Shown: positions 1 through 14,793, counted from the stretch's first letter. The stretch is DNA of 64,000 bases from Shewanella sediminis HAW-EB3 (GCF_000018025.1 NC_009831.1:5246001-5310000); one strand, 5' to 3'. Numbers and translations are program-made. The notes: generated by a model not told the origin, from the sequence alone.

Positions 1-47
1 AATTCTTGCTACGGTTTCGTCGAAAAATCGACGATATGTAAATTGTT

Positions 48-956
48 TTATTGACCCAATAGGGTCACAAGTACTGCATTTTGTGCATGCATGCGGTTTT
101 CAGCCTGTTGCAAAATAAGTGAACCTTCGCCATCGACTACATCGGCAGTAACTTCAACACCACGATATGCAGGCAGACAATGCATAAAGAAGTTAGCGCC
201 CGCTTTCTTCATCATTGCAGCATTAACTTGATAGGGTTTAAATTTAGCCTCGATATCACTCAGATTAGAATCGTCTCCCATAGAGATCCAAGTATCAGTA
301 TAGATAGCATCTTGCTGAGCGATCTCTTCAATGTCAGAAGTGAGTATTAACTGACCGCCATGCTGAGCCGCTAAAGATTGAGCTTCCACAACCACCTGCC
401 CGTCGGGGAACTGCCCAGGAGGGCAGATAACTGTCATTGTCGCACCCAAAATAGCCGCCCCATACATGAGTGAATGCGTCACATTATTTCCATCACCGAC
501 GTATGCCAGTTTTACCTTGCTGACATCATCAAATTTCTCAGACAGGGTTAAAAAGTCGGCTAATCCCTGACAGGGGTGATACAGATCTGATAAAGCATTT
601 ATCACCGGCACACTTCCATGCTCAGCCAAGCCCTCAATAGTCGAGTGAAGAAAGGTTCTCGCCACAATAGCATCGGCCCAACAGGAAATATTGGCAGCAA
701 AATCAGAAACGGGCTCGCGTTTACCCAGCGCACCATTTTGCTGATCCAAATAGAGACAATGACCTCCTAACTTATTAATACCGATATCAAAACTAACACG
801 GGTTCTTAAAGAGGGCTTCTCAAATAGCATAACCACACTCTTCCCATCCAGCGCATTACGGTACTCAGCTGGATTTCCTTTAATCTTTTTAGCAAGAGCC
901 AACAAATCTTTGAGCTGCTCCTGACTTAAGTCCTTTATCGATAGTAGATGGTTCAT
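48..956 (-). CDS. argF: Ornithine carbamoyltransferase
   Basis: Cytoplasmic enzyme that joins carbamoyl phosphate and ornithine to make citrulline in arginine biosynthesis. The 302-residue protein has the carbamoyl-phosphate loop SLRTR (about 49-53), HPCQ (127-130), the DxWxSMG ornithine-side motif (221-227) and HCLP (259-262), in the order of the OTC family. It is shorter than the roughly 334-residue E. coli enzymes but has the full set of motifs. It lies downstream of argB and argC on the same strand, with a 116-base gap to argB. In Shewanella argG and argH normally follow, which would be outside the window to the left; the 47 bases left of the stop codon hold no gene. Confidence 0.97.
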   Translation of the reverse strand: MNHLLSIKDLSQEQLKDLLALAKKIKGNPAEYRNALDGKSVVMLFEKPSLRTRVSFDIGINKLGGHCLYLDQQNGALGKREPVSDFAANISCWADAIVARTFLHSTIEGLAEHGSVPVINALSDLYHPCQGLADFLTLSEKFDDVSKVKLAYVGDGNNVTHSLMYGAAILGATMTVICPPGQFPDGQVVVEAQSLAAQHGGQLILTSDIEEIAQQDAIYTDTWISMGDDSNLSDIEAKFKPYQVNAAMMKKAGANFFMHCLPAYRGVEVTADVVDGEGSLILQQAENRMHAQNAVLVTLLGQ

Positions 957-1072
957 TCGTTGCTCTCCTTCGGCTGGATATGCTGACCAAGCCTTACACT
1001 ATAATGTCGATAGGATGAAGATGTTCCATGACACCTCATTCACCATCCTAAAATTTGTTCTTGAACTAAAGC

Positions 1073-1858
1073 TTAATCAGGCTGGATCTGTGTCCCTACC
1101 GCTTCGCCATTTGATAACGCAATCAATTGTTCGGCATGACGCCATGAAGCAACCTGTACCGGCTGTCCCATCGATTCAGCCACTTCCAATGCCGCCTCCA
1201 CTTTAACCTTCATCCCTTTCTCGATAACACCGATATTTGTCAACTCTTCGACTTGAGAACGGTTTAAGCTCTTGATTAGCTGTCCTTTACCATCTAAAAC
1301 ACCTGAAACATCAGAGAGTAAAACCAATTTTCCATCGACAAGTTTGGCTAACACTGTTGCCGCTTGATCGGCGTTAACATTTAATAACTGACCCGCTGCA
1401 TCGATGGCAATAGAACTGACTATCGGCATCCATCCTTGAGATAAAATGAACTCCAGGTATGTTGCACTTTTCGGGCTGACCTCACCGACAAAGCCTAAAC
1501 GCGGATCTTTAACTTTAGCTGAAACCATATCGCCATCACCTAAGCTCATGCCAACACAGGTCACACCCGCTTTTATCGCAGCCCCTTGGAGAATTTTATT
1601 AGAGGTTCCGGCTAATGCTCCGACAATAACAGGTACCTGCTCTTGTGGCGTCACTCTCAACCCATCCAGTTTCTCTGTCGTCATACCATTTGCGGTTAAC
1701 TGCTCTTCGACTAAACAACCTCCGCCATGAACCATAATCAGCTGCTGGCCGCTGGCGATCATCTTAGCCGCCGTTTCCATCAATCTGGCCATGCCCATTT
1801 CACATTGCATCAGGGCACCACCAACCTTTAGTACTAACGTGCTTTTATTTACTGACAT
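1073..1858 (-). CDS. argB: Acetylglutamate kinase
   Basis: Phosphorylates N-acetylglutamate, the second step of arginine biosynthesis. The amino-acid-kinase fold shows KVGG near the N terminus (Lys11 with this start) and the glycine-rich HGGG substrate/ATP loop, with a C-terminal nucleotide-binding half. Two in-frame ATGs exist, at 1864 and 1858. I prefer 1858 because the GAGAG Shine-Dalgarno-like stretch is about 8 bases upstream of it but only 2-4 bases from the first ATG, and family members begin just before the LVLKVGG strand. The protein is 261 residues. The gene follows argC by about 28 bases, so the two are cotranscribed. Confidence 0.96.
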   Translation of the reverse strand: MSVNKSTLVLKVGGALMQCEMGMARLMETAAKMIASGQQLIMVHGGGCLVEEQLTANGMTTEKLDGLRVTPQEQVPVIVGALAGTSNKILQGAAIKAGVTCVGMSLGDGDMVSAKVKDPRLGFVGEVSPKSATYLEFILSQGWMPIVSSIAIDAAGQLLNVNADQAATVLAKLVDGKLVLLSDVSGVLDGKGQLIKSLNRSQVEELTNIGVIEKGMKVKVEAALEVAESMGQPVQVASWRHAEQLIALSNGEAVGTQIQPD

Positions 1859-1886
1859 AGTCATTACTCTCTCGCGAAACTGAAAA

Positions 1887-2867
1887 TTAATAATTAAAGT
1901 GAATCCTTATGCATTGATGAGCTTGGCTTGCGGCTCCCTTCATCAAGTTATCAATCGCACTCGCGACAACGAGATAGTGAGTCTCTGGATCGAACTTCCA
2001 CCCCAGGTGGCAGTTTGGAGTGTTAACGACGTCATCGACCTTAGGGAATTGGTTTTGCTTGACCGTAATGAGTGGAGCATCATCATAAACAGCATATGCT
2101 GCTGCGACATCGGCTTCGGTGCTTTCTGGTTTTAACTGCACCGTGATCGTCGCCAAAATTCCACGCTTAAAGTTGCCAAGATGAGGAGTAAATATGACCT
2201 CTTGTCCCAGCTGAGTGGCAATCTCAGGTTGATGCCTATGACCCAGCACACCATAGGGAGTCAAGCTGACTTCACAAAAACTGGTATGTAGCTGCGCTTT
2301 TCTGCCGGCACCAGTCACACCACTGACGGCATTAATAACCGGAAATGCATCGGTTAAAAACATGCCAATAGGTTTCAGTGCCGTTAGAGATGCTGTTGGA
2401 TAACAGCCGGGAACAGCAATCATCTTACTACTAGCGATTTGCTCACTATTCCACTCGGCTAATCCATAGACAGCATCTGAGAGAACATCTTGATATTCAT
2501 GATTAAAGCCATACCATTTAGGATATTGTTCTACATCTGAAAAACGATATGCGCCACTAAGATCAAATACGGTTAAGCCCTTTTGATAGAACCATGCAGC
2601 CAGATGCAAGCTCACGGCATGGTCGGTTGCAAGAACCACCGCATCGGCCTGCTCAACAATGAGCATTTTTGCGTCATCACAGAGAGGAGAAAGAGAGAGT
2701 GAAATATGACTGTAGCTTGGGTATAAGTCTGACAAAGGCTTACCTTTATCTAAACTATTTTCCGAAACATACAAGCCTTGAATCATCAAGTTTTCATCGG
2801 CATTAATGAGAGAGGTAATTTGTGCGCCCGTGTATCCACTGGCGCCAATGATAGCAATGCTTTTCAT
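1887..2867 (-). CDS. argC: N-acetyl-gamma-glutamyl-phosphate reductase
   Basis: NADPH-dependent reductase making N-acetylglutamate semialdehyde, the third step of arginine synthesis. The N-terminal Rossmann motif GASGYTG is at residues 8-14 and the catalytic cysteine is in PGCYPTA (Cys155). Length, 326 residues, fits the type 1 family. It is the first gene of the leftward argCBF operon and is divergent from argE across a 265-base AT-rich spacer that should hold both promoters and the arginine repressor target. Confidence 0.97.
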   Translation of the reverse strand: MKSIAIIGASGYTGAQITSLINADENLMIQGLYVSENSLDKGKPLSDLYPSYSHISLSLSPLCDDAKMLIVEQADAVVLATDHAVSLHLAAWFYQKGLTVFDLSGAYRFSDVEQYPKWYGFNHEYQDVLSDAVYGLAEWNSEQIASSKMIAVPGCYPTASLTALKPIGMFLTDAFPVINAVSGVTGAGRKAQLHTSFCEVSLTPYGVLGHRHQPEIATQLGQEVIFTPHLGNFKRGILATITVQLKPESTEADVAAAYAVYDDAPLITVKQNQFPKVDDVVNTPNCHLGWKFDPETHYLVVASAIDNLMKGAASQAHQCIRIHFNY

Positions 2868-3105
2868 AATCTATGACTTCTTAATTTGGGTGCTATATTT
2901 TAAAGAAAAAAGAGGGGGCACAACTTAAGCCCTGGTAGAAATACCAATTTGACAAGTTTATCGTCGCAGGAAGTCTGTACACATAACCTTTATGTTAATT
3001 TTCTGATATGAAATCATCATTTTTACTCTCAATAATAATCGCTGTAGTGTGGTACTTGTCTTAGCTGTTTGATAGACTATCACAACAAACTAATTATGCA
3101 ATATA

Positions 3106-3123
3106 TTTGAATATATATTTTAC
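3106..3123. promoter_or_regulatory. Candidate ARG box (ArgR operator)
   Basis: Just upstream of argE the sequence TTTGAATATATATTTTAC matches the E. coli ARG-box core TGAAT-N4-ATTCA at 8 of 10 positions. ArgR sites usually occur as pairs spaced about 3 bases apart; I did not find a convincing partner, so this is a candidate only. The position, ending 9 bases before the argE start codon, would suit repression of argE. Confidence 0.4.
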
Positions 3124-3132
3124 GGATAATTT

Positions 3133-4284
3133 ATGACTACACTCCCGGATCTTAAAAGCAACTTTAGCCAACTTATTGCTACCCCTTCAATAAGCGCCCT
3201 CGAAGCCGAACAAGATATGAGCAACCAAGGTGTTATAGACTTATTGCATAACTGGTTTGATGATTTAGGCTTCCAATGCACAGTGCAGCCGGTGCCAAAC
3301 ACAAGGAAGAAACATAACTTAGTTGCTAGTTTGGGCACTGGAAAAGGGGGCTTACTGCTTGCAGGACACACGGATACTGTGCCATTTGATGAGGGACGTT
3401 GGAGCCAAGATCCATTTAAATTAACGGAAAAAGATAATCGTTGGTATGGTCTTGGCACCTGCGACATGAAGGGATTCTTTGCTCTGGTATTGGAAGCCGT
3501 TAAAGATATGCCACTGGCACAATTTAAACGCCCATTACATATACTCGCCAGTGCCGATGAAGAAACAACCATGAATGGCGCCAAGTCGTTTGCAGCAGCC
3601 AAATCGATTGCCCCTGACTATGCAATAATCGGTGAACCCACCAGTTTGAAACCTGTGTATATGCATAAGGGGCACTTAACTCAAGGTATCAGAGTTACAG
3701 GTAGAAGCGGACACTCCTCCGATCCGGCTAAAGGACTTAATGCCATAGAGATCATGCATCAAGTGATGGGGCAACTACTTAAGTTAAAACAACACTTAGC
3801 CGATAACTACCGAGAGGAGGCTTTTAGTGTTCCCTACCCTACGATGAATTTCGGTCATATTCATGGTGGCGATGCAGCTAATCGTATCTGTGGATGCTGC
3901 GATCTCCATATCGACATCCGCCCACTGCCTGGTCTGGCACTGGAAGAGTTAGAACAAATGGTGACCCATTACCTCACACCAATTAATGACAAGTATCCCG
4001 GCAGCATTAATGTTGCCCCTCTTTACCCAGGCTCCGAATCATTCGCTGGTGATGCCAATGGTAGCTGGACCCGTCTGGTAGCAGAGTTGTCGGCAAACGC
4101 ACCAGAAGTCGTCAATTATGCCACCGAAGCCCCCTATATCTCTAAACTTGGTTGTCAAACACTCGTATTAGGGCCCGGCAGTATAGAGCAAGCTCATCAA
4201 CCCGACGAGTATCTCGACATTGCCTATATAGATCAAACAACAGCCCTACTAAAACAGCTTATCTATCATGCATGTATCAAGTAA
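3133..4284 (+). CDS. argE: Acetylornithine deacetylase
   Basis: Zinc-dependent M20-family hydrolase that removes acetate from N-acetylornithine to give ornithine (linear arginine pathway). Metal and catalytic residues are visible: GHTD (His79, Asp81), CDMKG (Asp111), ADEE (Glu143/Glu144) and IGEPT (Glu168), plus the dimerisation insert after GRSGHSS. 383 residues, the usual length. It is transcribed divergently from argCBF, which feeds it substrate. The ATG follows a weak ACGGA Shine-Dalgarno by about 6 bases. Confidence 0.97.
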   Translation: MTTLPDLKSNFSQLIATPSISALEAEQDMSNQGVIDLLHNWFDDLGFQCTVQPVPNTRKKHNLVASLGTGKGGLLLAGHTDTVPFDEGRWSQDPFKLTEKDNRWYGLGTCDMKGFFALVLEAVKDMPLAQFKRPLHILASADEETTMNGAKSFAAAKSIAPDYAIIGEPTSLKPVYMHKGHLTQGIRVTGRSGHSSDPAKGLNAIEIMHQVMGQLLKLKQHLADNYREEAFSVPYPTMNFGHIHGGDAANRICGCCDLHIDIRPLPGLALEELEQMVTHYLTPINDKYPGSINVAPLYPGSESFAGDANGSWTRLVAELSANAPEVVNYATEAPYISKLGCQTLVLGPGSIEQAHQPDEYLDIAYIDQTTALLKQLIYHACIK

Positions 4285-4399
4285 CACTTAGGCATTTCAT
4301 ACTCAGGTAAATAAACTATTCTTAGGCACTTAGCCCGGGCAGTAGATGACAGCCGAGTGATGTAGAGCACATAAGTTTACATTATCTGTAATAGTTGTA

Positions 4400-4429
4400 T
4401 TGACCTTAGGCGCTGACGCTGGGTATTGT
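4400..4429 (+). promoter_or_regulatory. Possible ppc promoter
   Basis: TTGACC at 4400-4405 and TATTGT at 4424-4429 with an 18-base spacer, about 35 bases before the ppc start codon. The -35 is good and the -10 moderate. The rest of the 179-base argE-ppc spacer shows no gene. Confidence 0.35.
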
Positions 4430-4463
4430 GGTTGATTAGCATGAATTCAGGTATGGAGCACGT

Positions 4464-7100
4464 ATGGCAGATATGTATGCGTCTTTAAGGTCAAATGTGG
4501 GTACCTTAGGGCAAATTCTTGGTGAGACAATACGCACCAATTTAGACGATGCTTTTCTTGAAAAGATCGAGCAGATCCGTCAACTGGCAAAGAGTTCTCG
4601 GCAAGGAGATGAAGCAGCAAGAGATGAGATGCTCAAACTGCTCACTGCACTGCCAGATAATGAACTGGTTCCCTTCGCAAAAGCCTTTAACCAATTTCTC
4701 AACTTGGCTAATATCGCCGAACAGTTTCACACCATCAGTCGCAACTGTGACGAACTGGTCTGTGTCCCAGACCCGGTTGAACAGCTGTTAGGGCGAGTAC
4801 TGAGTAGCAACATAGATCAAGAGAAGATGCTCGATTGTCTGGAAAATTTAGATATCGACTTGGTACTGACAGCGCATCCGACAGAGATTTCTCGCCGAAC
4901 ACTCATTCAAAAATATGCATCGGTGATCGATATTTTGGCTGCATTGGAAAATCCGCAGCTCACCGAAAGAGAGAAGAAACAACAGCACCTGCGCTTGCGT
5001 CAATTGATTGCCCAGATTTGGCATACCAATGAGATCAGAAATGAAAGGCCAACCCCTGTCGACGAAGCGCGTTGGGGCCTGAGCACGATCGAAGTCTCTC
5101 TCTGGCAGGCTATTCCCGATTTTCTCAGACAACTCAACGAACAGGTTGAGGAACGCACAGGCAAACAACTGCCTACGGATATAGCGCCGGTACGCTTCTC
5201 GAGCTGGATGGGGGGAGACCGTGATGGCAACCCTTTCGTAACCGCAAAAGTCACTCAAGAGGTACTCGATCGTAACCGTCACACGGCGGCCCGTCTCTAC
5301 CTGAAAGATATTGTCGTGCTTGTTAATGACCTCTCGGTGGAAGAAGCCAATGCAGAATTATTGGAATATACTAATAATAGCCTTGAGCCCTATAGAGATG
5401 TACTTAAAGACCTTAGACAAAAATTACGTAACACCGTTGACTACCTTAATGCGCGCCTCGAAGGTCACAGCCCTGAAATAGACCTAAGCTCAATAATTTG
5501 GCACGAAAGCGATCTAAAAGAGCCACTATTAATGCTATATAGAAGTCTAACAGACTCAGGTATGAGCCTGATCGCCCATGGACTCTTGTTAGATATTTTA
5601 CGTCGCATCGCCTGTTTTGGCATTCACATGCTAAGGCTGGATATCAGGCAGGATGCCGAACGCCATAGCGATGTCATTGCTGAGTTAACCCGTTACTTAG
5701 GCATGGGCGATTACAACCATTGGGATGAGAGTGAAAAACAAGCATTTCTCCTGAGAGAGCTAACAGGCAAGCGACCGCTGATCCCATCTAACTGGCAACC
5801 CAGTGATGATGTTGCAGAAGTCGTGAGTACCTGTCGCCTTATAGCGACTCAACCAGCTCGAGCCCTTGGGTCCTATGTTATCTCCATGGCCAGCAAGCCG
5901 TCGGACGTTTTAACCGTTTTATTGTTATTAAAAGAAACGGGCTGTCCACACCCTATGCGGGTCGTTCCTTTATTTGAGACTCTCGATGATCTCAATAATG
6001 CCTCGAGTTGTATGACTGCACTATTTGCTATTGATTGGTATCGTGGTTACACCAAAGGCCATCAAGAAGTCATGATAGGTTACTCAGATTCGGCAAAAGA
6101 TGCCGGTGTGATGGCCGCAGCCTGGGCTCAATATCATGCTCAAGAAGAGCTGGTAGAGGTAAGCAGACAAGCAGAAGTTAAGTTAACCTTATTTCATGGC
6201 CGAGGCGGCACTATTGGACGTGGCGGCGGACCTGCGCATGAGGCGATCCTTTCACAACCACCAGGCTCTGTCGATGGTCGCATTCGAGTTACAGAACAAG
6301 GCGAGATGATCCGCTTTAAGTTTGGCCTGCCTAAACTCGCAGTTCAAAGCCTAGCCCTGTATACCTCTGCGGTAATGGAGGCAACCCTCCTGCCGCCTCC
6401 GGAACCTAAGCCCGAATGGCGCGCCTGTATGCAAAAGCTAGCCGAAGAGTCGGTCGATGCCTATCGCTCCATTGTGAGAGACGAGCCTGATTTTGTCGCC
6501 TATTTCCGCGCAGCAACCCCAGAGGTTGAACTGGGTAAATTACCTTTAGGTAGCAGACCGGCAAAACGTAGAGTCGATGGAGGAATCGAAAGTCTACGTG
6601 CAATACCTTGGATATTTGCATGGTCACAGAACCGCTTGATGTTACCCGCATGGCTTGGAGCCGGTGAAGCCCTGCAAGCGGCAAGCGATCGTGGAGAGAT
6701 GGCATTACTACAGGAGATGGAACAAGATTGGCCATTCTTCAAGACTCGTATATCTATGTTAGAGATGGTCTACGCTAAGGCTGAACCAAACCTCGCAAAA
6801 TATTATGAAACGTGCTTAGTACCAGAAAACCTCCACCATTTGGGTGAAGCACTTCGCACTCGTCTGGCGACGGGTATCAAAGCCGTCTTAGAATTAACCC
6901 AGTCTAATGCTCTTATGGAGCACACCCCCTGGAATAGAGAGTCTGTGACGCTTCGCAACCCCTACATCGACCCCCTTAACTTTGTGCAAGCAGAACTGTT
7001 AGCGCGTACTCGTAAAGAAGAGGAAGCGTCGACCAATGTAGAACTGGCGTTGATGATAACCATTGCTGGAGTTGCAGCAGGCATGAGAAATACCGGCTAA
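4464..7100 (+). CDS. ppc: Phosphoenolpyruvate carboxylase
   Basis: Anaplerotic enzyme fixing bicarbonate onto PEP to give oxaloacetate. The 878-residue protein has the family hallmarks: LTAHPTE with catalytic His138, [23 protein letters not shown], the mobile loop [14 protein letters not shown] and the invariant C-terminal GMRNTG. GGAG lies 5 bases before the ATG. The stop codon overlaps the start of the following lipoprotein gene by one base (TAATG), so the two are translationally linked. Confidence 0.98.
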   Translation: MADMYASLRSNVGTLGQILGETIRTNLDDAFLEKIEQIRQLAKSSRQGDEAARDEMLKLLTALPDNELVPFAKAFNQFLNLANIAEQFHTISRNCDELVCVPDPVEQLLGRVLSSNIDQEKMLDCLENLDIDLVLTAHPTEISRRTLIQKYASVIDILAALENPQLTEREKKQQHLRLRQLIAQIWHTNEIRNERPTPVDEARWGLSTIEVSLWQAIPDFLRQLNEQVEERTGKQLPTDIAPVRFSSWMGGDRDGNPFVTAKVTQEVLDRNRHTAARLYLKDIVVLVNDLSVEEANAELLEYTNNSLEPYRDVLKDLRQKLRNTVDYLNARLEGHSPEIDLSSIIWHESDLKEPLLMLYRSLTDSGMSLIAHGLLLDILRRIACFGIHMLRLDIRQDAERHSDVIAELTRYLGMGDYNHWDESEKQAFLLRELTGKRPLIPSNWQPSDDVAEVVSTCRLIATQPARALGSYVISMASKPSDVLTVLLLLKETGCPHPMRVVPLFETLDDLNNASSCMTALFAIDWYRGYTKGHQEVMIGYSDSAKDAGVMAAAWAQYHAQEELVEVSRQAEVKLTLFHGRGGTIGRGGGPAHEAILSQPPGSVDGRIRVTEQGEMIRFKFGLPKLAVQSLALYTSAVMEATLLPPPEPKPEWRACMQKLAEESVDAYRSIVRDEPDFVAYFRAATPEVELGKLPLGSRPAKRRVDGGIESLRAIPWIFAWSQNRLMLPAWLGAGEALQAASDRGEMALLQEMEQDWPFFKTRISMLEMVYAKAEPNLAKYYETCLVPENLHHLGEALRTRLATGIKAVLELTQSNALMEHTPWNRESVTLRNPYIDPLNFVQAELLARTRKEEEASTNVELALMITIAGVAAGMRNTG

Positions 7101-7639
7101 TGAAGATATTTAGATCCCTTATCCCGCTCTTCATGCTGTTGCTGACTGGATGTGTGAGTCAGTACAGCATCACCGAGAGTGAATTAGAAGGCTATCTATC
7201 TGATGAGATACATTTCGAGGTCAAAGAGGGGAATCAATTCTTTGGCATTGAGATGCGCATCAATAATATAGATGTAAAACTTGGGCATAAGCCAGGCATC
7301 ATGTCAGTTACCGCAGACAGCGTGGTCAAGGTAAGAAACCCATTATTGCCTATTAACGCAGATATGAAGACGACCTTCGAAGCTGAGCCTTGGTACGATG
7401 CCCAAAGCCATAGTGTTTATTTGAGGCAACTCAGGCTTATCGGCATTGAATCTAATCCAAAAGATATTGAGAAAGCGGTCAAACAGGTTGCTCCTCAGAT
7501 GATGGGCTTTCTTACTCATTTCTTGGAAACTCAGCCAGTATATGTACTGGATACTTCAGACTCAAACCAGGCTTTAATTGCCGAGATGACTAAGAGAATC
7601 AAGGTTATGCCAGGCAAACTTAAGCTGATCTTTGATTAA
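7100..7639 (+). CDS. DUF1439 (YceB-like) lipoprotein
   Basis: Predicted lipoprotein of 179 residues. A short hydrophobic signal ends in the lipobox LLTGC with Cys18 as the lipidated residue and no aspartate at +2, so outer-membrane sorting is expected. The mature part is the beta-rich DUF1439 type (ESELEGYLSDEIHFEV, MRINNIDVKLGHKPG), resembling E. coli YceB. The biochemical role is unknown. It overlaps the ppc stop by one base and is followed by a terminator, so it depends on ppc transcription. Confidence 0.8.
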   Translation: MKIFRSLIPLFMLLLTGCVSQYSITESELEGYLSDEIHFEVKEGNQFFGIEMRINNIDVKLGHKPGIMSVTADSVVKVRNPLLPINADMKTTFEAEPWYDAQSHSVYLRQLRLIGIESNPKDIEKAVKQVAPQMMGFLTHFLETQPVYVLDTSDSNQALIAEMTKRIKVMPGKLKLIFD

Positions 7640-7664
7640 TAATTGATAAGTAATTAATAGGTTA

Positions 7665-7702
7665 ATATGCCATTAATGACCAAGACTCGTTAATGGCATT
7701 TT
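7665..7702. terminator. Convergent terminator between lipoprotein gene and cinA
   Basis: Ten-base inverted repeat ATGCCATTAA (7667-7676) and TTAATGGCAT (7690-7699), 13-base loop, followed by TTTT on the + strand. It serves the ppc transcript and may also act on cinA from the other side. Confidence 0.55.
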
Positions 7703-7715
7703 CAAACTGCTTGGG

Positions 7716-8990
7716 TTACTTGCAGAAACGAGAGAAAGAGGAGTAATCAACAATCACAGCCTCACCCAACAACTCCCTTCGAAGCATGTCATAAGCAACT
7801 GCAGTACTTAATGCTCTCACCAAGGCACGTGATCGTCCAGGCAACTTAACCATCTGACTGTAAATACCCGACTTTGTTGCGAGTGCGATGGCAACGGTAC
7901 CAACAGGCTTCTCATCTGTTCCACCTTCAGGACCTGCAATGCCGCTTGTGGCGAGAGCGTAATCACTCCCGAGAATACCACGGGCACCTTTTGCCATCTC
8001 TTCAACTGTAGCTATCGATACAGCGCCATAATCATCCAGAGTCTGAGAGTTAACACCAAGCACCTTGACCTTAGCTTCATTGCTATAAGTGACTAAGCCT
8101 TGGTGAAGGTAAGATGAACTTCCCGCAAACGCGACTAAACCACTCGTTATCATACCGCCGGTGCAAGACTCGGCGACGCTCAAACTTAGGCCTGAATTAA
8201 TGAGTCGCTCATGGATCTCTTGATCTAACGTAGTGATGTTTTCGGCAACGATCCCATTTCCGAGTACCTTTTTAACTTGAGCTTCAATATCAGGTAACGA
8301 ATCTATGGCTGACTGACCCCGTGCAAACAGCTTTATCTCAATATAGGGCATATAAGAACGATAGCCTAGAGTGACGCCTTCTGGGAGTTGAATTACATCC
8401 AACTCATCGGCCAATGACGACTCACCTCTGCCAAGGGTAAGTAGCTTCTTAACTGAAACAGACTCAGACAGCGCAAACTGTTTCTCTACGAAAGGAATAA
8501 ACTGCTCCTTTACCATTCGTTTGAATTCAAAAGGAACACCAGGTGTAAAAAACAGCCATGCACGATTAAGTTTGACGGCAAAGCCGCATGCGGTACCGAC
8601 TGGATTATCAATCATTACAGCCCCCTCGGGTAGTAACGCTTGCTTAAGATTGCTTGCAGCCATAACACGGTTATTTCTGGTAAACCAAGCTTCCAGCTTA
8701 GTACGCCACTCTTTGCTCTCAACGAGTGGAACTCCCATAGCCAATGCCATTGCCTCTGTAGAGAGATCATCGCTCGTAGGACCTAAGCCCCCATTGACCA
8801 TAATGATATCGGCCTCAGTGCTACGCTCTTTGAAGACTGCGACAAGATCTTCCAGACGATCTCCAACCGTAATTCGTCGTTGACACTCAATGCCCTTCCC
8901 CATCAAGGTATTGGCAAACCAGGCTGCATTAGTATCAACAATCTGACCCGCTAACACCTCTTCACCAGTACAAATCATCTCGAGCTTCAT
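7716..8990 (-). CDS. cinA: CinA-family protein (NMN amidohydrolase / MoCF-like domain)
   Basis: Full-length 424-residue CinA. The N-terminal half is a molybdopterin-binding-like (COG1058) domain with [15 protein letters not shown] and [10 protein letters not shown], a motif typical of ADP-ribose pyrophosphatase-type CinA. The C-terminal half is the CinA/PncC domain starting near [11 protein letters not shown] and containing [20 protein letters not shown]; it deamidates nicotinamide mononucleotide in NAD recycling. AAGGAT lies about 6 bases before the ATG. It is a single gene between the ppc unit and the rRNA operon. I saw no SOS box, so the historical 'damage-inducible' name is not supported here. 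Confidence 0.93.
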   Translation of the reverse strand: MKLEMICTGEEVLAGQIVDTNAAWFANTLMGKGIECQRRITVGDRLEDLVAVFKERSTEADIIMVNGGLGPTSDDLSTEAMALAMGVPLVESKEWRTKLEAWFTRNNRVMAASNLKQALLPEGAVMIDNPVGTACGFAVKLNRAWLFFTPGVPFEFKRMVKEQFIPFVEKQFALSESVSVKKLLTLGRGESSLADELDVIQLPEGVTLGYRSYMPYIEIKLFARGQSAIDSLPDIEAQVKKVLGNGIVAENITTLDQEIHERLINSGLSLSVAESCTGGMITSGLVAFAGSSSYLHQGLVTYSNEAKVKVLGVNSQTLDDYGAVSIATVEEMAKGARGILGSDYALATSGIAGPEGGTDEKPVGTVAIALATKSGIYSQMVKLPGRSRALVRALSTAVAYDMLRRELLGEAVIVDYSSFSRFCK

Positions 8991-9477
8991 TGAATATCCT
9001 TAAATCTGCATTTCTTTATTTGCAGCTAAAGTAAGTAACCCATGAATGAATAGCAACACTTACACATTATTTAATTGATTCTAAATATGTTCACTTAACA
9101 AGACAGACAAAGCTCAGAAAGGATATGGCGGAAGTATCGATATTGAAAGAGCACTTATCGACTGACATAAGGAGTAGCCACTGTCTCGTCTGCAACAAAG
9201 GCGCCTGTCATGGTCAGCTTCTGATTAGAATAACGCAGGAAGCCTCCGCCAGAGCCTGTATAAAACGTTGCTTGATGAGCACCGGCTCCTCACCCTATGA
9301 GAGAAATGGAATACGCCGAAGGCCTCTTACATGGGGGCGAAAAAGTAGTGCCTTGGATGCGAAGCATTCAGCTGCTTTGTAGCGAGAGGTGACGTAGTCG
9401 CCGAACTGAGGGGCCCACACTGCGTTAGCAGCTGTGGACTGCATGTGAAGTAGATGCTTTCGCGGAGCGTATATACG
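8991..9477. other. Gene-poor spacer between cinA and rRNA operon 1
   Basis: No credible gene. The cinA end is AT-rich and should hold the cinA promoter. The half next to the rRNA terminator is more GC-rich and contains diverged repeat-like blocks, GAGAG...CGCCGAAGGC at 9299-9323 and CGAGAG...GCCGAACTGAGG at 9383-9411, that resemble the repeat beyond the second rRNA operon. An 85-codon open frame at 9125-9382 (+) has atypical composition and no recognisable fold and is not called. Confidence 0.6.
9383..9411. repeat. Repeat-like block beyond rRNA operon 1 terminator
   Basis: CGAGAGG, a hairpin-prone GTGAC-GTA-GTCGC centre, then GCCGAACTGAGG. The same frame of conserved words (CGAGAGG ... GCCGAACTGGG) is found at 61200-61223 beyond the second rRNA operon. 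A weaker copy is at 9299-9323. The match is short and was judged by eye. Confidence 0.4.
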
Positions 9478-9509
9478 AAAAAAGCCCTAGCGTTTTCTGC
9501 TAGGGCTTT
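9478..9509 (-). terminator. Terminator of rRNA operon 1
   Basis: Read leftward: stem AAGCCCTAGC / GCTAGGGCTT (arms 9499-9508 and 9482-9491), 7-base loop, then a T run. It lies 14 bases beyond the 3' end of the 5S gene. Confidence 0.9.
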
Positions 9510-9522
9510 ATCGTTATTAGGC

Positions 9523-9639
9523 GCCTGGAAATGACCTACTCTCACATGGGGAGACCCCACACTACCATCGGCGCGATTGCGTTTCACTTCTGAGTTCGGG
9601 ATGGGATCAGGTGGGGCCACAATGCTATGGTTTCCAGAC
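9523..9639 (-). rRNA. rrf: 5S ribosomal RNA (operon 1)
   Basis: 117 nt. The leftward strand reads GTCTGGAAACCATAG at the 5' end and GGTCATTTCCAGGC at the 3' end, whose termini pair. The central region carries the conserved CCCGAACTCAGAAGTGAAACG and GATGGTAGTGTGGGGT blocks. It is identical by eye to the copy at 61505-61621. Confidence 0.95.
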
Positions 9640-9749
9640 TAATTTGGTAAAATTTAGAAAGCTTTTAAATAATTAAGTCACACTAAAATCAAGTACTGTA
9701 TTCTTTTGAAGTAATCACACTAGCTTCATACAAAACCCATACGGGTTGT

Positions 9750-12645
<2,896 letters not shown>

Positions 12646-12983
12646 ATACAACCCAAATGAGTTTCATCTGTGTTGCATTGCAACTAATGGTGTTTACTTT
12701 CGCCAAAAGAATACTCATGAACTCATTACCAATTAAGGTAAATCGTTCGGGCACTTGATTTTAAGTGTTTGAGAACTCAATTATTTATTTTCGCATTAAT
12801 GCTATTAACTAAAGCAGTTGTTATCCCTTACGAGATATCTTCCACAATAGTCCCTTTCACATTAACACTATCAGCTTTCCAAATTTTTAAAGAACAAGCA
12901 TTACCGTCTAGGTATGCCACTCGCTCTAACAAGAACAAGTTATCTGTGTGAACACTCAACAAACATTAAGTTAGTCGTATAGG
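12646..12983 (-). other. 16S-23S internal transcribed spacer, no tRNA
   Basis: 338 bases with no tRNA cloverleaf; Shewanella rRNA operons may carry tRNA-Ile/Ala here, so this is a tRNA-less type. It contains a boxA-like antitermination element, TGTTCTTTAA on the leftward strand (12887-12896), and one arm of the 16S processing stem (12942-12958). Confidence 0.8.
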
Positions 12984-14526
<1,543 letters not shown>

Positions 14527-14722
14527 AAGTTTTGTTGGTTCCTAAGAACCGGCTCAATGAATTCTGATTTCGTTTAAAAGACTCGGAAGAATCTTACAAA
14601 CGTTTGTACATATTGCTATGAACACTCATCTTACATTGAGTAAAATTTTTGACTACTTCGTGAGAAGTAGTTTCGAATAACTCAACACCTGTGAGTGTCC
14701 ACACAGATTTCTTGTTTCAATT

Positions 14723-14733
14723 TGTTAAAGAGC
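14723..14733 (-). promoter_or_regulatory. Leader boxA antitermination element
   Basis: GCTCTTTAACA on the leftward strand, matching the rrn boxA consensus, between promoter P2 and the 16S gene. It recruits NusB/NusE to prevent premature Rho termination. Confidence 0.85.
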
Positions 14734-14793
14734 GTTAGCATCAATCTTTCAGATGCTGCCGTTAGACGCTAGGTCGTTGGCTTGAGGAGGCGT

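Noticed and set aside
9125..9382. 85-codon open frame between cinA and rRNA operon 1
   Set aside because: No Shine-Dalgarno of note, composition unlike the neighbours, overlaps the repeat-like blocks, and no recognisable domain.
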